Assembly (NCBI GenBank): GCA_022843175.1
Contig: JALHOE010000020.1
Location: forward strand, 1-64,000
Length of the DNA stretch: 64,000 nt
Source: Deltaproteobacteria bacterium
GTDB lineage: Bacteria; Myxococcota_A; Polyangia; Polyangiales; JADJMO01
Direction of reading: 5' to 3'
Made by a program: the position numbers and the translations under genes. Below the pieces are notes generated by a model, which did not search any database, had not been told where the DNA came from, and worked only from the letters and a program-made list of their open reading frames with translations. Of this stretch, positions 1-8,973 are shown one piece after another. The stretch's first letter is position 1; every line of letters starts with the position of its first letter.

Positions 1-249
1 GTGAGGCCGCCCGCGGCCAAGCCGTCGATCCCCGCGCCCCCCGCGTCCCGGCCCGCCGCGCCGCCGCCGCGTCCACGTCCCGAGGTGAAGGGCGGCAACA
101 CGAAGGTCGCCGAGGACATGGACACGAGCGAGTTCTCACCGCTCGACAGCGGCGACTTCGACGAGGCCGACGACATCAACCTCGCGACCGGCGACTTCGA
201 GTCGATCCCCGAGAAGGATCGCCCGCCCCTCAAGCCCCCGCGGCCCTGA
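1..249 (+). CDS. C-terminal part of an unknown protein (5' end outside window)
   Basis: The frame is open from the first base to a TGA at 247-249, so the true start probably lies upstream of the window. The visible 82 residues are low complexity: a Pro/Ala-rich stretch (about residues 1-28), a Lys-containing hinge, then an acidic segment with repeated Asp-Phe pairs (about 42-67) and a Pro/Arg tail. No catalytic motif is visible. The MglA-like GTPase gene begins 15 bp downstream on the same strand, so the two are probably co-transcribed. In myxobacteria an MglB/roadblock gene often precedes mglA, but this tail does not look like a roadblock domain. Function unknown. Confidence 0.6.
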   Translation: MRPPAAKPSIPAPPASRPAAPPPRPRPEVKGGNTKVAEDMDTSEFSPLDSGDFDEADDINLATGDFESIPEKDRPPLKPPRP

Positions 250-263
250 TACGTTGAGGGGCG

Positions 264-1583
264 ATGGCGTCGCTCAACACTGCAGCGCGCGAGCTGGTGC
301 TGAAGATCGTCTACTACGGTCCGGGGCTCGGCGGAAAGACGACCTCGCTCCAGTCGCTGCACGACGCGGCGCCGCCGGAGCGACGCGGCAAGCTGGTGTC
401 GCTCGCGACGCCGGTCGATCGCACGCTGTACTTCGACTTCCTCCCCCTGCGCCTGCCGCCCCTGCGCGGGCTCGCGGTGCGGCTCCAGCTCTTCACCGTG
501 CCGGGGCAGGTCTACTTCAACGCCACGCGGAGGCTCGTGCTCTCGGGCGCCGACGGCGTGGTGTTCGTGGCCGACTCGCAGGCCGAGCGCATCGATAGCA
601 ACCTCGAGTCGCTCGAGAACCTCCGCGAGAACCTCGCCGAGCATGGCCGCGACCTCGCCACGCTGCCGCACGCGTTCGCCTTCAACAAACGCGATCTGCC
701 CCAGCTCCTCTCGATCGAGGAGCTCGACCGGCAGCTCAACGCGCATCGCGCGCCCTCGTTCGGCACCGTCGCGACCAAGGGCGACGGCGTGCAGGAGACG
801 CTCGACGCGATCACCAAGCTCGTGCTCGACGCCTACGAGAAGCAGCTCCCCGAGCCCTCGCCGGCCCACGAGGTCGCGGTGCCCGCCGAGTCGCCGTCGG
901 TGTCGATGAGCGGCGACGACGAGGTCGAGACGAGCGCCGCCGCGCGGCCGGTGCGCCACGATGATGACGTCGTCACCTCGCTCGGCGTCGACCGAACGGT
1001 GCTCGCCGACGTCGCCCGCATCGAGGCGGCCGCCGACAGCGATCGTCCGCCGGAGAGCGTCGAGAGCGTCGTCGGCACGGGCTGGGAGAAAGATCTCGAA
1101 CAGCTGGAGCGGCCGGCCACGCCCACCGGGCTGTCGTTCTCGCCGTTGTTCGCGCCGGGCGAGCGCGGGCTCATCGAGCAGATCGAGCAGTCGATCTCCC
1201 ACGGCGACTACGCGGACGCGGTCGGCATGTGCGACGCCGCGATCACCCGCCTGCTCACCTCGGTCGCGAGCATCGTCGGTCACGAGGCCACGCCGCCGAG
1301 CGCGCACGATCCGGCGCTGCCGCTCCTCCTCGGGCTCGACGGTCGCCGGTTCCTCGCGTTCCGCGCCCTCGCGCGTCGCGCGCGGAAGATCGGCGACGTG
1401 GGCCTCCGCGACGCGCTCGAGAGCTACGCGTTCGTCCTCGAGGCGCGCGTCGCCTTCGGCCAGTGGGACGCGCTCCGCGGCGCGGTCGGCGCGAACTCCT
1501 CGCCGCCACCGCCGCGCCAGGAACCGCCGCCGCCGTCCGGCATGCCGCCGCTCCCGCGCGGCACCATCGCGCCGCCGCGGTAG
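264..1583 (+). CDS. MglA-like small GTPase with long C-terminal extension
   Basis: Residues 1-195 match the gliding-motility GTPase MglA, a Ras-like switch that sets cell polarity in Myxococcus. Visible motifs are the P-loop GPGLGGKTT (19-27), a switch I region containing SLATPVDRTLYFDF (about 46-59), the TVPGQVYF G3 region (78-85) and NKRD (141-144) for guanine recognition. Canonical MglA is about 195 residues. This protein has 439, with an extra acidic then partly helical region and a Pro-rich end (about 415-439). The extension has no motif I recognise and may be an effector-binding domain. The start at 264 is 15 bp after the upstream stop. It could act in polarity or be a GTPase with another partner. 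The GTPase call is firm and the biological role is inferred. Confidence 0.9.
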   Translation: MASLNTAARELVLKIVYYGPGLGGKTTSLQSLHDAAPPERRGKLVSLATPVDRTLYFDFLPLRLPPLRGLAVRLQLFTVPGQVYFNATRRLVLSGADGVVFVADSQAERIDSNLESLENLRENLAEHGRDLATLPHAFAFNKRDLPQLLSIEELDRQLNAHRAPSFGTVATKGDGVQETLDAITKLVLDAYEKQLPEPSPAHEVAVPAESPSVSMSGDDEVETSAAARPVRHDDDVVTSLGVDRTVLADVARIEAAADSDRPPESVESVVGTGWEKDLEQLERPATPTGLSFSPLFAPGERGLIEQIEQSISHGDYADAVGMCDAAITRLLTSVASIVGHEATPPSAHDPALPLLLGLDGRRFLAFRALARRARKIGDVGLRDALESYAFVLEARVAFGQWDALRGAVGANSSPPPPRQEPPPPSGMPPLPRGTIAPPR

Positions 1584-1620
1584 CGAGCGCCTCCGGCCTC
1601 CGCACGCTAGGCTCCCCGCG

Positions 1621-2622
1621 ATGTTCGGTTGGGATGCGTGGCTCGGCGTTCTGCGCCGCCCGCTCGACGCGCTCTTCGGCGCGGAGCAGCGCGTGTTCCT
1701 GCCGTTCCTCGCGTCGTCGGCGCTGATCGCGGCCGTGGTGTGGGCGCGGCACGTGCGCGGCCGGCGCTCGCTCTCGAGCTATCTGTTCCCGCGGGCGGTG
1801 TGGCTCCATGCGTCGTCGCTGCTCGACGTGCGCGTCATCGTGGTGCGCGGGCTCTTCGCGCTCGTCCTCTTCGTGCCGGCGTTCCTCTCCACGATCGCCG
1901 TCGCCGTCGCCGTCGCGCGCGCGCTCCGTCACGGGCTCGGGATGCCGGTGCTCCACCCGTCCCTCGGCCTCATCGTCGGGCTGTTCACGCTCGCGGCGTT
2001 CGTCGCGGACGACCTGTCCCGCTACCTCGTCCACCGGCTCCTCCACCGCGTGCCCGCGCTGTGGGAGCTGCACAAGGTCCATCACAGCGCCGAGGTGCTC
2101 ACGCCGCTCACGCTCTATCGCGTGCATCCCCTCGAGGGGTTCGTCATGGCGCTCCGCGGCGCGATCACGCTCGGCGTGGTGACCGGCGTGTTCATGTGGC
2201 TCTTCCCCGGCCGCGTTCGCGGCTATCACGTGCTCGGCGTCGACGTCGTGGGCTTCGCGTTCGCGCTGCTCGGGGCCAACCTCCGCCACTCGCAGGTGTG
2301 GCTGTCGTACGGCCCCTGGGTCGAGCGACTCTTCATCAGCCCCGCGCAGCACCAGATCCATCACAGCGTCGATCAGCGCCACTACGACAAGAACTTCGGC
2401 TCCGCGCTCGCCGTGTGGGACTGGGCGTTCGGCTCGCTCTACGTCACGCGTCGGCACGAGAAGCTCACCTTCGGTCTCGGCGAGCAGAAGAATCACCGCG
2501 ACACGGTCGTGTCGGTGGTGCTCGACCCGCTCGCCGCGGCGCTCCGGGGTCGAGCCCCGGGTCGCCCCTCCGCCCCGCCGGAGGCCCTCCGCCCCGCCGG
2601 CGGTGCCACGACGGATCGGTGA
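1621..2622 (+). CDS. sterol desaturase / fatty acid hydroxylase family membrane protein
   Basis: This is a 333-residue integral membrane protein of the non-haem di-iron fatty acid hydroxylase superfamily. The His clusters that bind the two irons are visible: HRLLH (138-142), HKVHH (151-155), a His at about 169 and HQIHH (244-248). Hydrophobic segments lie near residues 27-42, 75-100, 114-130 and 180-225. Family members hydroxylate or desaturate sterols, fatty alcohols or carotenoids; the substrate cannot be read from the sequence. The frame is open far upstream, but that part lies inside the GTPase gene and is Ser/Arg-rich, so the ATG at 1621 is chosen. The last 30 or so residues are Pro/Arg/Ala-rich and look disordered. 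Confidence 0.9.
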   Translation: MFGWDAWLGVLRRPLDALFGAEQRVFLPFLASSALIAAVVWARHVRGRRSLSSYLFPRAVWLHASSLLDVRVIVVRGLFALVLFVPAFLSTIAVAVAVARALRHGLGMPVLHPSLGLIVGLFTLAAFVADDLSRYLVHRLLHRVPALWELHKVHHSAEVLTPLTLYRVHPLEGFVMALRGAITLGVVTGVFMWLFPGRVRGYHVLGVDVVGFAFALLGANLRHSQVWLSYGPWVERLFISPAQHQIHHSVDQRHYDKNFGSALAVWDWAFGSLYVTRRHEKLTFGLGEQKNHRDTVVSVVLDPLAAALRGRAPGRPSAPPEALRPAGGATTDR

Positions 2623-2680
2623 GGGTCGCGCAGACCTCGCCCACGGAAGCGAGCACCCGCGTCCGCGCGTTCCTCCGCCG

Positions 2681-3175
2681 ATGCGCGCGCTCCTCGTGGC
2701 AACACTCGTCCTCGCCTGCGAGAGAGAGGCCCATCCGATCGCGCCACTCCCGGAGCCCCCGTCACCGCCGGCGCTCGCCTCCGCAGCGATCGACGCTCGC
2801 GGCAATACGTTCGCGGTGCAGGGCGCGGTGGCCCGGGTCGAGCGCGATCCGCGTGGCGAGCTCCGGGTGATCGCGATCGAGCTGTACGGCGCGCCCGCGT
2901 CGTGCGCGGACACGCCGCGGAGCGACTCGTTGACGATCTCGATCGAGCCGCACGGCACGAGCGGGCGCTTCGAGCTCTACGACGACGACAGCGAGCTCCG
3001 CTGCCCCGGCCCGGATCGCAGCGCCGACGCCGCGGTCGTTCGGCTCGCCCTCGGGACCGAACGACCTCGGGCTCGAGGAACGGTGCGCGCCTCGGTCTTC
3101 GCGAAGTCCGTCGGGCCCGTCGCCGCCGAGCTCACGGGGGACTTCGAAGCGTTGGTCTGCGACCCGACTCCGTGA
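2681..3175 (+). CDS. small putative lipoprotein
   Basis: A 164-residue exported protein. The start at 2681 is chosen because it gives a short signal peptide, MRALLVATLVLAC, ending in a lipobox-like LVLAC with the lipidated Cys at residue 13. The mature part begins with a Pro/Ser-rich stretch and continues as a probable beta-rich domain with two further Cys pairs. No family is recognised. It lies 58 bp after the desaturase gene on the same strand and just before the rearranged locus at 3.2-3.9 kb. An outer- or inner-membrane surface location is inferred from the signal only. Confidence 0.6.
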   Translation: MRALLVATLVLACEREAHPIAPLPEPPSPPALASAAIDARGNTFAVQGAVARVERDPRGELRVIAIELYGAPASCADTPRSDSLTISIEPHGTSGRFELYDDDSELRCPGPDRSADAAVVRLALGTERPRARGTVRASVFAKSVGPVAAELTGDFEALVCDPTP

Positions 3176-3208
3176 CAGCTCGATACCGAGGTCCGCACTC
3201 CCCACGCG

Positions 3209-3298
3209 TCAGCCCAGCGTGCGGCGCCAGCGGGTGCTGAGCTCGAAGCCCTCGCGCATCGCGCGGAGCGTGCGCGCGGCGATCTCGAGATCGCGCGT
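3209..3298 (-). pseudogene. possible 3' remnant of a minus-strand gene
   Basis: Read on the minus strand, codons ending at a TGA (3209-3211) give about 29 residues that look like a normal protein C-terminus, with DLEIAARTLRAMREG followed by a Trp/Arg-rich end. Upstream of about 3298 the same frame becomes antisense to the acyl-CoA dehydrogenase fragment and is no longer protein-like. The fragment therefore seems cut off exactly where the plus-strand fragment begins. The family is not recognised. The segment is short and could be a chance frame. Confidence 0.3.
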
Positions 3299-3891
3299 CG
3301 ATCGTCGAGCGGGGCACGCCCGGCCTCGTCGTCGGCAAGGAGGAGGACAAGATGGGGCAGCGCGCGTCGGGCACCGTGGCGCTCTCGTTCGACGAGTGCC
3401 GCGTCCCCGCCGAGAACCTCGTCGGTCGTCGCGGCGGCGGCTACGCGATCGCGCTCTCGGCGCTCGGCGCGGGGCGCGGCGGCATCGGCGGGCTGTCGCT
3501 CGGGCTCGCCGAGGCGGCGCTCTCCTCGGGGCTCGCCTACGCGCGCGAGCGCCGCGCGTTCGGCAAGTCCCTGACCGACTTCCAGAACACGCAGTTCGTG
3601 CTCGCCGATTGTCGCACCGAGCTAGACGCCGCGTGGCTGCTCGTCATGCGCGCGGCGCGGCTCCTCGACGACGGCGACAAGGCAGTGGCCGAGACCAGCA
3701 TGGCGAAGCTGTTCGCCACCGAGGCCTGCGGTCGCGTCGTCGATCGCATGGTGCAGCTCCACGGCGGCTACGGCTACTCCCGCGATTACGCCGTCGAGCG
3801 CATCTACCGCGACGCGCGCGTCACGCGCATCTACGAGGGCACCAACGAGATCCAGCGGCTCGTCATCGCGCGCGAGCTGCTGCGGGGGTGA
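3299..3891 (+). pseudogene. acyl-CoA dehydrogenase, C-terminal half only (5' truncated)
   Basis: Homology to FAD-dependent acyl-CoA dehydrogenases starts at about 3301 with IVERGTPGLVVGKEEDKMG and runs to the natural C-terminus. It covers the middle beta-domain end and the whole C-terminal helical domain, including the catalytic-Glu signature RIYEGTNEIQR. Full-length enzymes have about 380 residues; only about 195 are present. The N-terminal FAD/substrate half is absent in all three forward frames upstream. An ATG at 3352 exists but falls inside the conserved family region, so it is not a genuine start. Residual translation could give a stable C-terminal domain, but without the N-terminal half it should not be an active dehydrogenase. 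It is probably a remnant of a deletion, an inversion or an assembly join. Confidence 0.75.
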
Positions 3892-3992
3892 GCCCGCGCT
3901 CGGGCTGCGGTGTGGCGACAGGAACGCTGAGGGCGCACTGCGGTTTGCGCACTGTTCCAGTATTTGGGAGGATGAGGCAGCGGGGAGGGACG

Positions 3993-6767
3993 ATGCGGTC
4001 ATCCGGGAAGTGGTGCTTCGCAGTTGTCGCCGCGTTGTGCGCGTGCTCCTCGGAACGGGCCGCGCCGATCGAACCGACACGCTCTGACGCGGTGGTTCGC
4101 GCCCTCCGGACGCTCGTGCCGTCGGCTCCCTGGTCAGGGGCCGCGCGATCCGCGGTCAGCGATCTTCGCGTCGACATTCCTGCGCGTTCGACAGGAGCCG
4201 TTCGCCTCGCGCGCGGCGCAGCCGTGCTCGACATCACGCCGCTCGATGTGCGCGATGTCTCCTTGGTGTCCGACGGAAACACCGCCAGCGCGGTCAACGT
4301 GTCTGCTGGTGTCGACATCCTCTATCTGAGCACGCCGTCGATGTTCGAGGACTTCCGCCTGCTTCGCGCGGAGACCGACTCAATTACGGTTCGGTATCAG
4401 CTGCGGAACGTCGCCGGCATCAAAGACATCCGCGTTTCGGGTCACCGCATCGAGGCGGTCAACGATGCCGGCGCGACGGTCTTCGGCACGGACGACGTCT
4501 TCGCCGTCGACAGCAGCGGCGAACGTCGGCTGGCCGACCTGGCGTTGGACAGCGCGTGGACGCTCACCGTCAGCGTCTCGTTGAAGAGGATGCGCTTCCC
4601 GGTCGCGCTCGATCCGGGCTGGTCGGCGATCGCGCCGATGAACTTCGCGCGTCGAGCGTACAAGATGGTCACGCTGTCCAACGGCAACGCGGTGGTCGCG
4701 ACCGGGGACGGAAGCGATCGCCGCATCGACGTTTACGATCGCGTCGCGAACAAGTGGACCTGGTGGCCATCGCTGTTCGGGCACACATCGGGTGCGCTCT
4801 TCGCGCTCCCGGGCGCCAAGGTGCTGATGGTGGGGGGGCACAACACGGCGCCGTTCTCCGGCGGCGGACTCGAAAAGCGGACGGAGATCTATGACCCGGC
4901 GACGATGACGGCGACAACCGGCGGTTCGCTCGCCGAGGCACGTCAGCAGTTCGCTGCGGTCACGCTCGCGAGCGGCAAGTTTCTCGTCGCCGGTGGCCTC
5001 GCGACGAGCAAGTCGCCCAATGTGTATATGAGCAGCGCCGAGGTGTACGACCCGGCGACCGACACCTGGAGCAGCGCGGGCAACATGGTCGGCGCACGCG
5101 CGTACCCGCAGGCGGTGCGGCTCGCCTCTGGCAAGGTTCTCGTTGCGGGAGGACTTGCCGACGATATGAACTCGAAGACCGCGACGATCTACGATCCGGC
5201 GACGAACTCGTGGAGCGCAACTGCTGCGCTGGCCATTGCGGGGCAGACCGAGGGCGGCGCGGTCCTGCTTCCATCGGGCAAGGCCATGCTGTTCGGCGGC
5301 TATAGCGGCGCGATCGTCGCGACGACGCAGGTCTACGATCCCGCGCTCGACACCTGGACGCTCGGTCCCGCGATGGCCGCTGCGCGCGCGTCCTTCGCCT
5401 ACGGGATGGTCGGCGGAAAGCTCGTCGTGGCTGGCGGGCTTACGCCAGCCGGGACCACCCTGAACACAGTCGAGATCTTCGATCCGGCGACCTCGACGTG
5501 GTCCGCGGGTCCACCCATGTCGGCGAATCGGCGCTGGGTCTCGGGCACCGTCCTCGGGTCGGGGGAGTTCTTGGTCGCTGGCGGCTACGACGGCTCGAAG
5601 GAGCTCGCGAGCGCAGAGGTCTACAGCGCGGCGAGTGGGTGCACGACGACCGCGATGTGCGCTGCGGGCGAGTTCTGCTCGATGGGCTCGTGTCGCGCGT
5701 TGCTCACCAACGGCGCTGCCTGCACCGATCCGACTCACTGCAAGAGCGGGCTCTGCGCCGACGGACTCTGTTGCGACAAAGCCTGCACGGGGCCCTGCGA
5801 AGCGTGCAGCGCCACGCTGAAGGGCGGCGGCGTGGACGGCACCTGCGCGAGCGTCGCCGCCGACACGGATCCGAAATCGAAGTGCGCTCTTGATCCCGGC
5901 TACCCCGGCAACTGCAGGGCCGATGGCATGTGTGACGGCGCAGGTGCGTGCCGCTCCTTCGCGAAGGCGAGCACCGCGTGCGGCGACACGACGTGCGTGG
6001 ACGGCAAGGTCAGCGGCCAACTCTGCGACGGCTCCGGCGCCTGCAAAGCCGCGGCGGGGACCTCCTGCGGCGCATACAAGTGCGATGCGACGGGCAAGGC
6101 CTGCAAGGCGACCTGCGCATCTGCGGCGGACTGCATCGACGGGTACACCTGCACGTCCGGCGCGTGCGTCACCACCATGACGACGGGCCGCAAGGATGGC
6201 GAGGCGTGCGCGGAGGCCTCGCAGTGCACCAGCGCCAACTGCGTGGACGGCGTGTGCTGCAACGTGGCCTGCGATGGCCAGTGTCAGGCGTGTGACGTGC
6301 CGGGCAAGGTCGGCACGTGCGCCGTCATCGCTGGCGCACCCCACGGTGCGCGCGTGAAGTGCGGCGACGGAGCCTGCGCCGGAAAGTGCGACGGAGTCGA
6401 CTCGCAGAGGTGCGTCTATCCGGCGGCGGGCGGCGCGTGCGAATCCGCGTGCGTCAGCGAGGCCCTCGAGACACGCGGCTGCGACGGGAAAGGCGCCTGC
6501 ATCGCGATGAGCACCACCCCCTGCGCTCCGTATATCTGTCAGGGCAGCGCGTGCGGGACGACGTGCGCGAAGAACGCGGATTGCGCGCCCGCGAGCGTGT
6601 GCAGCGACGGCAAGTGCTTGCCCATCGCGACCGACCCCGGCGTCGAGACGACCGGATGCGGCTGTGAGGTTGTCCGCGCCGGTGAGGGCGGTGGGGCGCT
6701 CGCACTGCTCGGGTTGCTCGCGACCTACGCGCGGCGGCGTCGCTCATCGCGGCCGACCGCGACGTGA
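3993..6767 (+). CDS. Kelch-repeat, Cys-rich surface protein with MYXO-CTERM-like tail
   Basis: A 924-residue secreted protein. The ATG at 3993 follows GGGGAG at good spacing and gives a signal ending in ALCAC, consistent with a lipoprotein; an ATG 21 bp upstream is the alternative. Residues about 210-545 hold at least six Kelch units, each with a GG pair and a Y/F-DPAT-x-TW motif, forming a beta-propeller. Residues about 545-880 are Cys-rich, EGF/Dickkopf-like modules with repeated CxxGxC patterns. The end has TGCGCE, a hydrophobic helix and an RRRR cluster, matching the myxobacterial C-terminal sorting signal. A role at the cell surface in binding is inferred. Having both an N-terminal lipobox and a C-terminal anchor is unusual. 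Confidence 0.85.
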   Translation: MRSSGKWCFAVVAALCACSSERAAPIEPTRSDAVVRALRTLVPSAPWSGAARSAVSDLRVDIPARSTGAVRLARGAAVLDITPLDVRDVSLVSDGNTASAVNVSAGVDILYLSTPSMFEDFRLLRAETDSITVRYQLRNVAGIKDIRVSGHRIEAVNDAGATVFGTDDVFAVDSSGERRLADLALDSAWTLTVSVSLKRMRFPVALDPGWSAIAPMNFARRAYKMVTLSNGNAVVATGDGSDRRIDVYDRVANKWTWWPSLFGHTSGALFALPGAKVLMVGGHNTAPFSGGGLEKRTEIYDPATMTATTGGSLAEARQQFAAVTLASGKFLVAGGLATSKSPNVYMSSAEVYDPATDTWSSAGNMVGARAYPQAVRLASGKVLVAGGLADDMNSKTATIYDPATNSWSATAALAIAGQTEGGAVLLPSGKAMLFGGYSGAIVATTQVYDPALDTWTLGPAMAAARASFAYGMVGGKLVVAGGLTPAGTTLNTVEIFDPATSTWSAGPPMSANRRWVSGTVLGSGEFLVAGGYDGSKELASAEVYSAASGCTTTAMCAAGEFCSMGSCRALLTNGAACTDPTHCKSGLCADGLCCDKACTGPCEACSATLKGGGVDGTCASVAADTDPKSKCALDPGYPGNCRADGMCDGAGACRSFAKASTACGDTTCVDGKVSGQLCDGSGACKAAAGTSCGAYKCDATGKACKATCASAADCIDGYTCTSGACVTTMTTGRKDGEACAEASQCTSANCVDGVCCNVACDGQCQACDVPGKVGTCAVIAGAPHGARVKCGDGACAGKCDGVDSQRCVYPAAGGACESACVSEALETRGCDGKGACIAMSTTPCAPYICQGSACGTTCAKNADCAPASVCSDGKCLPIATDPGVETTGCGCEVVRAGEGGGALALLGLLATYARRRRSSRPTAT

Positions 6768-6788
6768 TGCGCGACGGGAGACCCCTTG

Positions 6789-7355
6789 ATGCGATGGTTT
6801 GTCACGCTGCTGCTCGTCGGATGTTGGGAGTCGTCGACGCCGACCGGGCCCGACCCGGTCGTTTTCACCGACGCGAGCGTCGGTGATGCGCGTGCGAAGT
6901 GCTCCAACTCGCCGGGCGGATCGCCTTGTTGTCACGGCGCGATGGATTGTCGCGTCGTCAGCGCATGCGGCGGCACGTGCCAGGTCTGCTCGTTCTGCAG
7001 CGGCGGCGTGTGGGGCCCAGAGAACGGCGACGACTGTCATTTCGGTCCCTGTGCCGACCGCGACACAGGGATCGCCGAGCCCGAGCTCGCTGCAGCGCCC
7101 GTCTTCGACCCACCCCCTGGTTCCTATTCCGGCATCGTGACCGTGAAGCTGTCTACCGGGTCGGTGGGCGCCTCGGTCTTCTACACCACCGACGGCACCA
7201 ATCCGAACCCATCGAGCCCGCGGTATACGGCGCCACTCACGCTCACGATGACGACGACGCTCAAGGCCATCGCCGCCGCCCCGGGATGGCGGCCCTCGCC
7301 AATCGCAACCGGCGTGTACGTAGTGACGATGGCCGACGCCAGCGACGACGGCTGA
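6789..7355 (+). CDS. lipoprotein with chitobiase C-terminal-type domain
   Basis: A 188-residue exported protein. The signal MRWFVTLLLVGC ends in a lipobox, predicting lipidation at Cys12. Residues about 37-75 contain nine or more Cys, probably disulphide-linked. Residues about 100-180 fit the chitobiase/beta-hexosaminidase C-terminal fold, with FYTTDGTNPNPSS, the typical Y-T-x-DGT-x-P motif, followed by TTTLKAIAAA. This immunoglobulin-like module often sits in extracellular carbohydrate-related proteins; no catalytic domain is present here. It follows the Kelch protein by 21 bp, so the two are likely co-transcribed. An in-frame TTG one codon earlier is an alternative start. Confidence 0.75.
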   Translation: MRWFVTLLLVGCWESSTPTGPDPVVFTDASVGDARAKCSNSPGGSPCCHGAMDCRVVSACGGTCQVCSFCSGGVWGPENGDDCHFGPCADRDTGIAEPELAAAPVFDPPPGSYSGIVTVKLSTGSVGASVFYTTDGTNPNPSSPRYTAPLTLTMTTTLKAIAAAPGWRPSPIATGVYVVTMADASDDG

Positions 7356-7363
7356 CGCCCAGC

Positions 7364-8476
7364 CTACCCCGCTTGCCCGAGCGAGAAGGTCTCGACGAGG
7401 CTGTCGAGCGCGAGCGCGAGCGGCGGGCGGAGCGCGGTCCCGGCGAACGAGTCGGCGAGCGTGCGCGCGACCGGGCTCGTGCGTCGGTAGTTGCGGCCGC
7501 CGCCGAGCGCGAACAGCTCGGCGCAGAGCTTCGTCGATTCCTGACTGACGAACGTCTTGGTACGAAGCACCCGCGCCGCGTACTCGCTGCCGGCGCCCGG
7601 AACGAAGCCTCGCGCCGTCTCGAGCAGATAGGCGCGCATGGCTTCGTAGCGCATGACCGCCTCGGCCAGCCGGAGGCGGAGCGCGGGCGACTGCGGCGCC
7701 GGCGTACCCATCGCTCGAAGGATCGCGCGCGCGCAGCCGAGCGGGATCGCCGCGAAGAGGCAGAACCAATACTGCAGGGGCTGGACGACGTTGATGAAGT
7801 CGGGGAAGCCCATCATCTCGCGCGTTGGGCTGTCGTTGTAGCGGACGGTGTGGCTCTCGGTGGGGCGCATGCCGAAGCCGTCCCAGTCATCGAGGAGCTC
7901 GACCCCCGGAGCGTTCACGTCGACGAAGAAGAACTCGACGACGCCCGCTCCGGGGAGATCCTCCGGGCTGACCTTCGCGGTCGAGAAGAACGTCGCGGCG
8001 TGGCGGCCCGAGGTCGCGAGGATCTTCTCGCCGGAGAGGGTGAACCCTCCGTCGGAACGCTTCCTCGCCACGGTCTTCGTCGCTGCGAGCGAGCCCCCGG
8101 CGCCCTTCTCCGAGTTGCACGCGGCGTAGATGCGGCGGCGGCGAAAGTCGCTCGCGACACGCTCGATCTGATCGGCGAGGGCTCCACGGTGTGCCTCCGG
8201 AGCGAGCTCCGAGCCGAGGCCGAAGATGCCCGCTAGACCGAGCGGCATGCACGCGATGAGCGCGGTCGACGGAGAGGCCGCAGCGATCGCCTCGACCGCA
8301 ACGACCATCTCGGCGAGCGAGGCGCGAGAGCCTCCGAGGCTCGGGGGGAGCGGCGCGGCGATGACGCCGGCGTCGTAGAGGGCGGTGATGCTCGCGGCGG
8401 GGAACGTCTCCGGCTCGCGGTGCTCGCGCTCGGCGATGGACTTCAGGACGTCATCGAGACTGTGCAGGCTGTTCAT
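7364..8476 (-). CDS. acyl-CoA dehydrogenase-like flavoprotein
   Basis: A 370-residue member of the acyl-CoA dehydrogenase superfamily. The N-terminal helical domain has PPSLGGSRASLAEM, the beta-domain has GEKILATSGRHAATFF, and a helical C-terminal domain follows. The classical YEGTNEI catalytic-Glu motif is missing; the equivalent region reads LFALGGGRNYRRTSP. It therefore resembles the branch that includes flavin-dependent hydroxylases and acyl-ACP/acyl-CoA oxidoreductases acting in secondary metabolism or desulphurisation, rather than beta-oxidation enzymes. The ATG at 8476 is preceded by a strong GGGGGGAAAA ribosome site. It is divergent from the GFA-family gene and convergent with the lipoprotein gene that ends 8 bp away. 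Substrate unknown. Confidence 0.75.
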   Translation of the reverse strand: MNSLHSLDDVLKSIAEREHREPETFPAASITALYDAGVIAAPLPPSLGGSRASLAEMVVAVEAIAAASPSTALIACMPLGLAGIFGLGSELAPEAHRGALADQIERVASDFRRRRIYAACNSEKGAGGSLAATKTVARKRSDGGFTLSGEKILATSGRHAATFFSTAKVSPEDLPGAGVVEFFFVDVNAPGVELLDDWDGFGMRPTESHTVRYNDSPTREMMGFPDFINVVQPLQYWFCLFAAIPLGCARAILRAMGTPAPQSPALRLRLAEAVMRYEAMRAYLLETARGFVPGAGSEYAARVLRTKTFVSQESTKLCAELFALGGGRNYRRTSPVARTLADSFAGTALRPPLALALDSLVETFSLGQAG

Positions 8477-8553
8477 TTTTCCCCCCGGTCGCGAACGTCT
8501 CCGCAGCATACGCGGTCTCCTGAACTTCCAGCGGCCGACGGGGTCTTGGGCGC

Positions 8554-8961
8554 ATGAGCATTCAGATCGCGTGCGGGTGCGGCGACGTCGCCCTCGACAT
8601 CGAGGGCGCGCCGCTCGCCCAGTTCTTCTGCCACTGCGACGATTGCCAGGCCGTGCACGGCGCCGCCGTCGTGCCCGTCGCGCTCTATCGCATCGATCAG
8701 ACACGCCTCACCCGCGGCGCGCCGGTGCAGTGGGCGCGCGCGGCGACGCCACGCGCGAGCTGCGTGCGCTGCGGCACCAGGCTCTACGCCGAGCCCCCGA
8801 TCCCCGGGCTCCGCAGCGTGATGGCCGCCCTTCTGCCTGAGTTCGCGCCGCAGTTTCACATGCAGTGCCGCTTCGCGCGCGTGCGCGTCGCCGACGACCT
8901 CCCCCACTACGCCGGCCTGCCCCCGCAGTTCGGCGGCGCGGACGAGCGCGTCGCGTGGTGA
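8554..8961 (+). CDS. GFA (CENP-V/GFA) family zinc protein
   Basis: A 135-residue protein of the glutathione-dependent formaldehyde-activating family. The zinc-binding Cys pattern is present: CGCGD near residues 7-11, FCHCDDCQ (25-32) and CVRCG (67-71). Family members use a zinc-ribbon fold. Some bind the glutathione-formaldehyde adduct, but many have no proven activity. It is transcribed away from the flavoprotein gene with a 77-bp shared upstream region. The C-terminal 30 residues are less conserved. The family is clear, while formaldehyde activity is not established by sequence. Confidence 0.85.
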   Translation: MSIQIACGCGDVALDIEGAPLAQFFCHCDDCQAVHGAAVVPVALYRIDQTRLTRGAPVQWARAATPRASCVRCGTRLYAEPPIPGLRSVMAALLPEFAPQFHMQCRFARVRVADDLPHYAGLPPQFGGADERVAW

Positions 8962-8973
8962 TGCATCGGCGGA

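Noticed and set aside
961-1620. Upstream in-frame extension of the sterol desaturase gene
   Set aside because: It lies inside the MglA-like GTPase gene and is Ser/Arg-rich; family homology begins only after 1621.
3352-3891. Treating the acyl-CoA dehydrogenase fragment as a complete 179-residue gene
   Set aside because: Family homology continues upstream of the ATG to about 3301, so this ATG is internal and the N-terminal half is missing.
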